Below, piece after piece: positions 33,374-41,264 of a stretch of 64,000 nt of DNA (its first letter is position 1; every line of letters begins with the position of its first letter). Under the pieces are notes generated by a model, which made no database searches, had not been told where the DNA came from, and worked only from the letters and a program-made list of their open reading frames with translations. The DNA comes from Arsenicicoccus dermatophilus (GTDB lineage Bacteria > Actinomycetota > Actinomycetes > Actinomycetales > Dermatophilaceae): contig NZ_JAKZHU010000002.1 in the NCBI RefSeq assembly GCF_022568795.1, positions 1 to 64,000 on the forward strand. The letters run 5' to 3'. The position numbers were made by a program, and so were the translations under genes.

Positions 33374-35054
33374 ATGGCCCTCCGCCCCACCGCCCCCACC
33401 CCGACGGCCGACGCCACTCCCACCGAGCCCGCCCCGACCGGCGCCGCCCGCCCGACCCAGATCGTCGACGCCGTCGTCGTCGGGGCCGGTCACCACGGCC
33501 TGGTCGCCGCCACCACCCTGGCCGACGCCGGGTGGGACGTCCTCGTCCTCGAGGCGCGCGACACGGTCGGCGGCGCCGTCTCGTCCCGCGACGTGGACGG
33601 GTGGGTGATGGACGAGTTCAGCGCCTGCCACCCCCTGGGGGCGGCCTCACCGGTGCTGCGGGCGCTGGACCTGCCGGCATACGGCCTGCAGTGGGCGCAC
33701 GCCCCCCGCCCGGTCGTGCACGTCGCCGACGCCGACGACCGGCACGGCTCCACGGTCGAGACCCGGGCCGAGGACACCGCCGCGCTGCTGGACGCCGAGC
33801 ACCCGGGCGACGGGCAGACCTGGCTGCGGATGGTCCACCAGTGGGAGTCGATCCGCGAGCCGCTGCTCGCGAGCCTGCTCACCGCCTGGCCGCGGGTCCG
33901 ACCGATCCCCGCGCTGCTGGCCGGGATCGGTGCGGCCCAGCTGCCGGACTTCGTGCGGTTCGCGCTGCTGCCGGTGGACCGGATGGGCGTGGAGCTCTTC
34001 GGCGGGGCACGCGGCGGCCAGATCCTCGCGGGCAACGCGATGCACGCCGACATCCCCCCGGAGGCGCCGGGCAGCGGCCTCTTCGGCTGGATCATGTCGA
34101 TGCTCGCCCAGGACGTGGGCTTCCCCTCGCCGCGCGGCGGCACCCAGCGACTCGCCGACGCGCTCGCGGCTCGCGCCCGGGCGGCCGGCGCGCAGGTCGA
34201 GACCGGGCAGCGGGTGGCCCGCATCGCGGTGTCCGGCGGCCGGGCGCACGGCGTGGAGACCGTCGACGGCCGCCGCGTCCGAGCGCGCCGCGCGGTGATC
34301 GCCGACACGAGCGCCCCCGACCTCTACGACCGGCTGCTCCCCGCCGACGCGGTGCCCGCCGGGCTGCGGGCCCGCCTGGACCGGTTCGCCTGGGACCTGC
34401 CGACCCTCAAGCTCAACTACCGCCTGTCCGCGCCGATGCCGTGGCTCGCCGAGCGCGCTCGCGGGGCCGCCGTCGTCCACGCCGGGCAGGACCGGAACGG
34501 TCTCGTCCGCTGGTCGGCCGACCTCGGGTCCGACCGGGTGCCCGAGCGGCCCTTCGCCCTGGTGGGGCAGATGTCGACGATCGACCCGACCCGCTCGCCG
34601 GACGGCACCGAGACCCTGTGGCTCTACACCCACCTGCCCCGCGGCGTCACCGACACCGCCGCGGCCCGGCAGCTCACGCACGCCTCCGAGTCGCTGCTCG
34701 AGGACCTGGCCCCGGGCTGGCGCGACCTCGTCGTCGACCGCTGGGACCAGACGCCGGAGGGCCTGCACGGCAGCAACGCCAACCTCGGCGACGGCGCGGT
34801 CGGCGGCGGGACGATGCAGCTCTTCCAGCAGGCGATCTGGCGGCCGACCACCGGCCTCGGGGCCGCGCACCCACGTCGCCGGGCTCTACCTCGGCAGCGC
34901 CGCGGTCCACCCCGGCGGCGGGGTCCACGGCGGCTGCGGCTACCTCGCGGCACGGGCGGCCCTGGCGGACCGGTCCTGGTGGGGGCGGCCGGCGCGGCAC
35001 CTGAGCCTGGCCGCGCTGCACCGCCTGCATGCCGAGCTGCCGACAGTGCGTTGA
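33374..35054 (+). pseudogene. CrtI-like NAD(P)/FAD-dependent oxidoreductase with one frameshift
   Basis: Residues 34-63 give the dinucleotide fold (VVVGAGHHGLVAATTLADAG and VLVLEAR) and ARDTVGGAVSSRD, as in phytoene-dehydrogenase/retinol-saturase relatives. The body is normal to DGAVGGGTMQLFQQ. At the GGGG run 34859-34862 the frame slips: with one G fewer it continues TGLGPRTHVAGLYLGSAAVHPGGGVHGG (split at the join) and ends at TGA 35052-35054, which restores the family C-terminus (LYLGSAAxHPGGGVxG). Without the correction, a long artificial tail results. This is either a homopolymer error or a recent inactivation. Predicted role: polyene or steroid-like desaturation; unproven. Confidence 0.85.
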
Positions 35055-35126
35055 GCGCCCCCGCTGACCGCACGACGAGGGCGGCCCCCGCTCGGGGTGC
35101 CGGCCCCGTCCGCGGTGCGCCGACCC

Positions 35127-35570
35127 TCAGCGGGGCTCGGTCGCCTGCTCGGCGATCAGTGCCAGGCGCAGCAGCGCCTCGCGGTTGCGCCTGGCCACCC
35201 CGGCCTGGCGCAGCTGGTGCGGGACGATCTGGGTGACGCCGGCGACGGTGTCCTCGCGCATGCTGATCAGGGTGCCGCCGGACTCCGGCTCCAGGGTGAT
35301 CTCGACGGCGGCGCGGGTGAACGGGCGGGCCTTGGCCTGCAGCACGATGCGGCGGCCGGGCTCCACCACCCGGACCGTGGTCTCGTCGTCGAGCAGGGTC
35401 GGCCAGGCGCCGACGCTGTGGTGCAGGCGGGCCCCGACGGCCGGCCAGTCCGCGGAGACCGCGCGCATCCGGGAGGCACCGACCACCCAGCAGGGATAGG
35501 TCCAGCCGTCGGCGAGGACACGCCATACCTCGTCGGGGGTGGCCGTGGTGCGTCGCTGCTCGGTGTGCAT
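35127..35570 (-). CDS. SRPBCC-family protein
   Basis: 147 residues, START/Bet v1-like fold. Typical segments are TATPDEVWRVLADGWTYPCW at the N-terminus, GARLHHSVGAWP, RVVEPGRRIVLQAKARPF and SGGTLISMREDTVAG. Family members bind hydrophobic ligands or act as polyketide-type cyclases; no catalytic site can be named. ATG 35570 has an excellent AGGAGG site seven bases upstream. The end of the CrtI-like gene is convergent and 72 bases away; a ligand link is possible but only inferred. Confidence 0.85.
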   Translation of the reverse strand: MHTEQRRTTATPDEVWRVLADGWTYPCWVVGASRMRAVSADWPAVGARLHHSVGAWPTLLDDETTVRVVEPGRRIVLQAKARPFTRAAVEITLEPESGGTLISMREDTVAGVTQIVPHQLRQAGVARRNREALLRLALIAEQATEPR

Positions 35571-36056
35571 GGGAATCCTCCTGGTGCGGGTGGGTGTCCA
35601 GCATGCCCGGCGGTCGGCCCGAGCGGGGCCTTGTGAGCACGCCGCACGCGTGGCCCTGGTCGCCGCGTCCTCGACCCTCCCTGTGACGTCTTCCTGCGAA
35701 CGTTCCACGCTGCCCGGGGACTCGTCCGCACGCGACGGATGAGCGCGGAGGGCACATGAGCGATCTCGGGGGTGACCCTGCTCAGGGGCGAGGGCCTGGT
35801 GGCCGATGCGGTTCAGCCGCTGCCATGGGCTGCGCGGGTCTCCGGGATGCCGTATCTACCGGGTGGCGGCCGGAACCAGGTGAGCACGCTTCGGGTGGTC
35901 CTGGAAGGCATCGACGACTCCGGGGGGAGATCTGTCCGCGGGCGTGGATCTGGGGGACGGCGCCACCAGGACTGTGGGAAGCCTGACCAAGAGCCCCACG
36001 TCGGTGGACCTGGTGACCACGGCCGACCAGGGTCGGGAGTGTCGCTAGCTCCTCTG
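35571..36056. other. 486-bp gap, no gene seen
   Basis: Two short plus-strand frames (35756-35986 and 35772-36098) lack protein-like features. The stretch ends at the stop of the IS110 remnant. Its composition is a little less GC-rich near 35,840-35,960. It may be old IS-flanking DNA. Confidence 0.4.
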
Positions 36057-36480
36057 TCAAGCGGCGAGGTAGAGCTGAGTTCGTTGGTCGGTTCGTAGGG
36101 CTTGGTAGATGGTCCTGGAGAGGTGGCGCTTGAGGACGCGCAGGGCTTCGCGGCCGGATTTGCCGCTCTCGACGCGGCGCTTGATGAGGTCCTTGGCGGG
36201 TTGGTGGTGGCGGGCCTGGGTGAGGGCGATGCGGTGGATCGCGGCGTTCAGTTGCCGGTTCCCGGTTCGTGACAGTCTGTGACGAGGCGCGTTCGATGAC
36301 CAGACCGGCAGGGGCGCGGTGCCGTTGTAACTGGCGAACGCGTCGCTACTGGTGAAGCGCTCGATGCCGGCGGTCTCACCGAGGATCTTGGCGGCGGTCA
36401 GGGCGGCGCAGCCAGGGATGGCCAGGAGTGCGGGTGCGTGCTCGAGCGTGAGTTCTTCGAGCTCTTGCTCCAGGAGCATT
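36057..36480 (-). mobile_element. IS110-family transposase, C-terminal remnant
   Basis: About 140 codons encoding the Transposase_20 domain: AIPGCAALTAAKILGETAGI, FTSSDAFASYNGTAPLPVWS, RLSRTGNRQLNAAIHRIAL, SGREALRVLKRHLSRTIYQAL. The N-terminal DEDD catalytic domain is absent. The frame begins where IS5-like sequence takes over at about 36,480, so a second element has cut it. It is non-functional. Confidence 0.85.
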
Positions 36481-36487
36481 TTTTATT

Positions 36488-36753
36488 TGGTGCTCTGACC
36501 TGCGGTGATGAGCATCCAGACTGCGGTGGTGATGGTGGTGAGGCGGTGTGGGCTGCCGCGGTAGCGGCGTAGGACGCGCCAGTTCTTCAGAAGGGCGTTG
36601 GCGCGTTCGCCGCGGGCTCGGAGCTTGGCTTGGGAGGCGTTGACGGCACGTTCGTTGACCGAGAGGTCTCGGCGTGCGAAGTGGCCGGTGTCGTGGTGGC
36701 GGTGGACGGCGCGGATGGGGGTGGTGACTCCTGGCGCCGATGCCGGTGTATCC
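36488..36753 (-). mobile_element. IS5-like element end, copy 1 (266 bp)
   Basis: On the minus strand this encodes the C-terminus of a DDE_Tnp_4-type transposase: GVTTPIRAVHRHHDTGHF, RAVNASQAKLRARGERANAL and YRGSPHRLTTITTAVWML. It is a 266-base direct repeat of 37775-38040 without indels. Both copies share the frameshift at GGCGCCAGGAGTC (TGIGA to GVTTP). The copy stops abruptly at 36753, where an ISL3 end begins, so ISL3 inserted into it. Confidence 0.85.
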
Positions 36754-37774
36754 GGCTCTTCCTACCTGAGCGTGGGTTGAGCACGGCGTCCGGCTCGGTG
36801 GTGGGGTAGGGGTCGAGGTCCCTGGCAGCATCAGAGGACTCTTACCTCTCCTGATCGCCGAAGGACCTCGACTGTGCCCGACTCTACTTCGCCGTGCCCT
36901 GCTGGTGGTTCGTGCTCGTCGTGTGACACGTGGTTGGGGCTGCCAGGCATGAGAGTGCTCGATGTCGCCGAGCGCGGTGGCGGGCTGGTGGTACGGGTCG
37001 AGTCCGTCCCCGAGGTCGCGGGCTGCCCGGCCTGCGGGGTCGTCGCTCACGCGCACGATCGTGACGAGGTGGCCCTGGTGGACGTGCCCTCGTTCGGTCG
37101 CCCGGTCCGGTTGGTGTGGGTCAAACGCCGCTACGCCTGCCCCGAACCGGCCTGTGGGGCAGGAACTTTCAGTGAGCAGGACGAGGCTGTGGCGGCCCCG
37201 CGGGCGCTGCTGACGACCCGCGCCGTGGCCTGGGCCGTCGAGCAGGTCCGCCGCGAGCACGCCTCCATCGCCGGCCTGGCCAGGCAGCTGGGCGTGCAGT
37301 GGAACACGGTGTGGCACGCCGTGCGTGCCCGGCTCGAGCAGCTCGAAGCGGACCCGGCTCGGTTCGACGGTGTCAGGATGCTCGGGGTCGACGAGCACGT
37401 ATGGCATCACGTCGACCAGCGCGTGCGGGGCCCGAAGATGCTCACCGGGATGGTCGACCTGACCCGCGACGAGCACGGACGGGTGCGTGCGCGGCTGCTT
37501 GACCTCGTGCCCGGCCGGTCCGGTGCCGTGTACGGCGACTGGCTCACCAGCAGGGGTGAAGCCTTCCGCGCCGGGGCTCAGGTCGCGACGTTGGACCCCT
37601 TCCACGGGTACAAGAACGCCATAACCGAGCACCTGCAGGATGCGACCGCCGTCGTCGATGCCTTTCACGTGGTCAAGCTCGCCACGACCTGTGTCGACGA
37701 CGTGCGCCGCCGCGTCCAGCAAGACACTCTCGGGCACCGCGGCCGCAAGGGCGACCCCTTGAGCCTTTTTCATC
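36754..37774 (+). mobile_element. ISL3-family element, right end lost
   Basis: It begins GGCTCTTCCTACCTGAGC, an end of the type known for ISL3-family elements, immediately after the IS5-like copy 1. It runs through the transposase gene to about 37,774, where IS5-like copy 2 starts. No matching right end is visible, so the element is truncated. Confidence 0.75.
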
Positions 37775-37785
37775 TGGTGCTCTGA
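36874..37785 (+). pseudogene. ISL3-family transposase, C-terminally truncated
   Basis: 303 codons remain of about 430. The N-terminal zinc-binding part (GCPACGVV and YACPEPACGAGTFSE), a helix-turn-helix (SIAGLARQLGVQWNTVWHAV) and two of the three catalytic acidic residues (MLGVDEHVWHH and TLDPFHGYKNAI) are present. The frame is intact to GHRGRKGDPL and then reads into IS5-like DNA (SLFHLVL) before an accidental stop. Without the final Glu region it should be inactive. Confidence 0.88.
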
Positions 37786-38640
37786 CCTGCGGTGATGAGC
37801 ATCCAGACTGCGGTGGTGATGGTGGTGAGGCGGTGCGGGCAGCCGCGGTAGCGGCGTAGGACTTGCCAGGCCTTCAACAGGGCGTTGGCGCGTTCGCCGC
37901 GGGCTCGCAGGCGGGCTTGGGCCGCGTTGACGGCTCTCTCGTTCGCCGAGAGGGTCCGGCGTTGGAAGTGGCCGGTCGTGCGGTGGCGGTGGACGGCGCG
38001 GATCGGGGTGGTGACTCCTGGCGCCGATGCCGGTGTATCCCTTGTCCGCGAGGACGAGCAGGCCCTGGGCGGTCAGGGGCGCCAGGGCGTCGGGGACGTG
38101 GTGCTGCCGGGCGGCGCGGACATCGTGGCAGGCGCCCGGGACCGCTGGGGAGCACCACACGAGGTCACCTCGCCCGGAGGCGAGGACCTGCACGTTCATG
38201 CCGTGGCGGTGTGTCTTGCCGCTGTAGTGGGCCCGGTCGGCGCCCTTGGGTCTGGTCCGCACGCGGTCGGTCCCCGGTCACGGTGCCGCCCCTGGATCAG
38301 GTAGGCCTTCGACCGTGCCCGCTCCAAGGCGTCGTCGAGGGTGGGGGCCATGCCGGCGAGCACCTCGCAGGCCTCCACGACGTACCGGTAGACCGTGGCG
38401 GTGCCGATACCGAAGCCGGCCGCCGGCGCGGTGTACGTGTGGTTGTCGTGGCTGGTGGGCCAGGACCAGCAGTGCTTGCCGGGCCGGTGACAGCCGCCGC
38501 CAGGTGCCCCGACGGGCACGATCCTGAGCCAGGGCGCGGGTCAGGACATCGTGGGCGGTGGTGGACACGGGCAGCCCGACGGGATAGACAAGCACAGCGA
38601 AGCTCCTGGCACAGCGACGATCTAGTCAATCCCCGCTCCT
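37775..38640 (-). mobile_element. IS5-like element, copy 2, near full length but frameshifted
   Basis: The transposase starts at ATG 38595 (MLVYPVGLPVSTTAHDVLTR). It continues in a second frame (YTAPAAGFGIGTATVYRYV, AYLIQGRHRDR), in a third (RAHYSGKTHRHGMNVQVLA, GLLVLADKGYTGIGA) and in a fourth (GVTTPIRAVHR to TTAVWMLITAGQS), i.e. three frame changes. The order matches a DDE_Tnp_4 transposase: helix-turn-helix, catalytic D, then DKGYxG. It inserted into the ISL3 gene at about 37,775. Whether any shift is programmed is unknown; the last one is shared with copy 1. Confidence 0.8.
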
Positions 38641-38654
38641 ACCAGGAGCTTCGC
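38597..38654. repeat. 13-bp inverted repeat at outer end of IS5-like copy 2
   Basis: GCGAAGCTCCTGG (38597-38609) and CCAGGAGCTTCGC (38642-38654) are exact reverse complements. A nested GCTCCT/AGGAGC pair at 38635-38649 gives an alternative hairpin. The first arm lies just above the transposase ATG, so the structure could be the element end or limit read-through into the transposase. Confidence 0.6.
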
Positions 38655-38737
38655 CCCACCCCACGCCACCACGCCGCCCACCCAACACCCTGCCAGCCAA
38701 GATGGAAAAGGCTCCTGGCCGGCAGCCCGGCGGGCAG

Positions 38738-38860
38738 TCAGCCCTGGCGTCCCTTGAAGCGCGGGTTGAGCTTGTTGACGACATAGATCTTGCCGCGGCG
38801 ACGGACGACCTGGGCGCCGGGCTGGTTCTTGAGGGACCGGATCGAGGCGCGAACCTTCAT
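38738..38860 (-). CDS. rpmJ: 50S ribosomal protein L36, zinc-free (C-) paralogue
   Basis: 40 residues: [38 protein letters not shown]. The length and sequence match bacterial L36, but the CxxC...CxxxxH zinc ribbon is absent, which marks the zinc-independent paralogue expressed under zinc limitation to spare ribosomal zinc. Start ATG 38860 has AAGGAGC upstream. It is divergent from the COG0523-like gene, with a Zur-like box 14 bases above its start. Confidence 0.93.
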   Translation of the reverse strand: MKVRASIRSLKNQPGAQVVRRRGKIYVVNKLNPRFKGRQG

Positions 38861-38873
38861 GGACAGCTCCTTG

Positions 38874-38890
38874 TGAGATAATGATTCTCA
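38874..38890. promoter_or_regulatory. putative Zur operator
   Basis: TGAGATAATGATTCTCA is a near-palindrome (TGAGA...TCTCA) containing the AATGATT core typical of actinobacterial Zur boxes. It is in the 63-bp space between two divergent zinc-stress genes, so one repressor could control both. Confidence 0.65.
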
Positions 38891-38923
38891 CTAACGATAG
38901 CAGTCGAGAGAGGGAGTCAGCAC

Positions 38924-39940
38924 GTGGAGCCGGTGGGCGTCATCGCAGTGGTCGGGGCGTGCAGGCCGGAGCGGCAGCACCACACCGTGGAGCTGGCCCG
39001 ACGGACGGGACGGGCCCTGGTGCCCGCCGCGGAGCTGACCGACCACGCCGACCCGCTGCACCACGCCGTGCGCCTCGCCTCCTGGGCCGACGCAGGCGCC
39101 GGGGTCGTGGTCGAGGTCCCCGACGTGGCCCCGCCCACCGAGCTGGTCGGGACCTTCGCCGATGCCGAGGGCGGCACCCGGCTGGAGGGTCTGGTGTGCG
39201 TCGTCGACGCGGCCCACCTCGTCGCCGAGCTGGACCGTGACGACTACCTGCCGCCCCGCGACAACGACGCGGCGCCCCTCGCGCGCGCCCAGCTGACCGT
39301 CGGGCAGATCGAGCTCGCGTCCACCCTCGTGCTCGTCGGCTGGGAGTCCCTGCCCTCCGGCGAGCTCGCCGTCGTCAGGGCGCTCCTGAGCCACCTGAGC
39401 CCGCTCGCCCAGCTCCACCTGCACCGGCGTCCCTCCCCGCCGGTGGCGACCACCGAGCCGTATGCCGTGGCGCAGGCCCGGCCCGGCTGGGTGAGCCTGC
39501 TCAACGGCGACTTCGACCCCCAGCAGACCGACCCGGGGGTCAGCGCCTTCCGCTACGAGCAGGTCCGCCCCCTGCACCCGGGCCGGCTGATGGCGGTGCT
39601 CGACCGGATCGAGGGCGGGGAGCTCGGGGTGCTCGTCCGCTCGATCGGCTTCTGCCGCCTCGCGACCCGACCGCACGTCACGGCGCAGTGGGAGCACGTG
39701 GGCCGGATGTTCGCCCTCACCCCGTTGACCCGCGACGACCGCCTCGCGGACGACGAGGAGCTGCTCGCCATCGGCCAGGACATCGCTCTCGTGGGCCTGC
39801 GGCTGGACCGGGAGGGCCTCACCGCCGCCCTGGACGGCGCCGCGCTCACCGACGAGGAGCTGGCCGCCGGGCCGCTGTCGTGGGCCGCGCTGCCCGACCC
39901 CTTCCCCCGCTGGGAGCAGGTCTCGGACCACGCCGACTGA
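38924..39940 (+). CDS. COG0523/CobW-like protein lacking the GTP-binding P-loop
   Basis: 338 residues from GTG 38924. The C-terminal half matches the CobW_C domain (SAFRYEQVRPLHPGRLMAVL, VLVRSIGFCRLATRPHV, WEHVGRMFAL). The N-terminus keeps the strand order of the G domain (VCVVDAAHLVAEL, LASTLVLVGWESLP). In place of the Walker A GxxGxGKT it has VVGACRPERQHHT, and the CxCC metal motif is missing. COG0523 proteins are zinc chaperones in zinc-starved bacteria; this one may act without GTP hydrolysis or as a partner. It is probably Zur-regulated together with rpmJ. Confidence 0.8.
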   Translation: MEPVGVIAVVGACRPERQHHTVELARRTGRALVPAAELTDHADPLHHAVRLASWADAGAGVVVEVPDVAPPTELVGTFADAEGGTRLEGLVCVVDAAHLVAELDRDDYLPPRDNDAAPLARAQLTVGQIELASTLVLVGWESLPSGELAVVRALLSHLSPLAQLHLHRRPSPPVATTEPYAVAQARPGWVSLLNGDFDPQQTDPGVSAFRYEQVRPLHPGRLMAVLDRIEGGELGVLVRSIGFCRLATRPHVTAQWEHVGRMFALTPLTRDDRLADDEELLAIGQDIALVGLRLDREGLTAALDGAALTDEELAAGPLSWAALPDPFPRWEQVSDHAD

Positions 39941-39970
39941 CGCCGACCGGCCCGAGCGACGGGCGCGCGA

Positions 39971-41209
39971 TCAGGGAGCACGAGGGGCCGGCGAGGGGCC
40001 GGGGCTGCGGCGCACCAGGACGAGGGCGACCACGACCAGGACGGCCACGCAGGCGAGCACCGCGAGCACCACCGCGGCCACGCTCGCGTGCCACCAGGCG
40101 ACGGCGGCGACCGCGGCGACCACGGTGACCCAGACCGCGGCTCCCACCCGGCGCCCGTGCACCGCGAGGTCGGCATACACCAGCACCTGCACCAGGGCGA
40201 GCAGCACCCCGAGCGCGGTGAAGGCCCAGGCCAGCGGCGCCAGCTCGCCGACGAACCGCGCCCCGCCCACGACCCGCACGAGCAGGTCCCCGAGCCCCGC
40301 CGCGAGCGCCACCCCGATCGCACCGACGCCGGCCGTCAGCCCCAGCGCGGCCCGCAGCGCGGCGGGGCGCTCGGCCGGCCGGGCCATGCGCGGGTAGTAC
40401 AGCGTCGCGAGGAACTGCGGCCCCCAGAAGGCGACCTTCTCCAGGAGCGCGCCCATCGTGTAGGTCCCGGACCGGCCGTCGGCGAGGTGGTGCCGCGCGA
40501 GCAGCACGTCGAGGCTGGACAGCACCAGCAGCCCGGCGGTGGGCGCGGACGCGGCCAGGGCCTCGCGGGCGCGGGCGATCCCGTCGGTCCAGGTGCGGTC
40601 GTATGCCGGAAGGGTCTCCCCATCGCCCGCCCGCGTGCGTCGCACCAGCGCGGCGCCGGCCAGGGCGAGGAGCACCCAGCCGCCGGCATACCAGCAGGTG
40701 ACGCCCAGGACACCCTGGCCGAGCGAGGCGGTGACGAGCGCCGCGAGGACCTTGACCACCCCGGTCAGCAGCGCGAGCAGCCCCACCGCACCGAAGGCCT
40801 CACGGCCCTGCAGCAGCCCGATGGCCGCCGAGGTGAGGGTCAGGGGGACCGCGGAGGACGCGAGCACGAGGACCGGCCACGGGGAGTCCAGGTGCAGGGC
40901 GGGGGCGACCAGCCAGGCGCACCCGGCGAGCAGCAGCGCGGGTCCCCCGCCGAGGAGCAGCGCGGCGCCGAGCAGGGGTCGTGCGCCCGCGGCCGCACCA
41001 CCCGCCACCCGCCGCGCCGTCACCAGCTGCAGGCCCACGCCGGGGACGGTCAGGATCGTGGACAGGTTGACCAGCGAGCCGACGGCGCCGAGGTCGGCGG
41101 GGGGCAGGACCCGCCCGAGCACGACGAAGAAGGCATAGCCGAGGAGCGCCCCCGCGAAGGTCCCCGCGAAGAGCACCGCCCCGGCCGGCACGGCACGACG
41201 CGCGCGCAT
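39971..41209 (-). CDS. polysaccharide/oligosaccharide flippase-like membrane protein
   Basis: 412 residues with about 12 hydrophobic segments. The N-terminus (AGTFAGALLGYAFFVVLGRVLPPADLG) and the segments GAVGSLVNLSTILTVPGVGLQLV and FWGPQFLATLYYPRMARP are typical of Wzx/MATE-like polysaccharide exporters, which flip lipid-linked glycans. It is divergent from the 41265 membrane protein by 55 bases and borders the glycan cluster, which suggests it exports that product. ATG 41209 begins the first helix. The glycan cannot be told from the sequence. Confidence 0.75.
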   Translation of the reverse strand: MRARRAVPAGAVLFAGTFAGALLGYAFFVVLGRVLPPADLGAVGSLVNLSTILTVPGVGLQLVTARRVAGGAAAGARPLLGAALLLGGGPALLLAGCAWLVAPALHLDSPWPVLVLASSAVPLTLTSAAIGLLQGREAFGAVGLLALLTGVVKVLAALVTASLGQGVLGVTCWYAGGWVLLALAGAALVRRTRAGDGETLPAYDRTWTDGIARAREALAASAPTAGLLVLSSLDVLLARHHLADGRSGTYTMGALLEKVAFWGPQFLATLYYPRMARPAERPAALRAALGLTAGVGAIGVALAAGLGDLLVRVVGGARFVGELAPLAWAFTALGVLLALVQVLVYADLAVHGRRVGAAVWVTVVAAVAAVAWWHASVAAVVLAVLACVAVLVVVALVLVRRSPGPSPAPRAP

Positions 41210-41264
41210 GGGGCCTCCTGGAGATCGCGGCTGCTGGGCCCGGTCAGCGTGCCATAGTGCCTGC

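Noticed and set aside
35756-36056. Short plus-strand frames before the IS110 remnant
   Set aside because: Overlapping frames with no ribosome site, no family features and composition like non-coding DNA.
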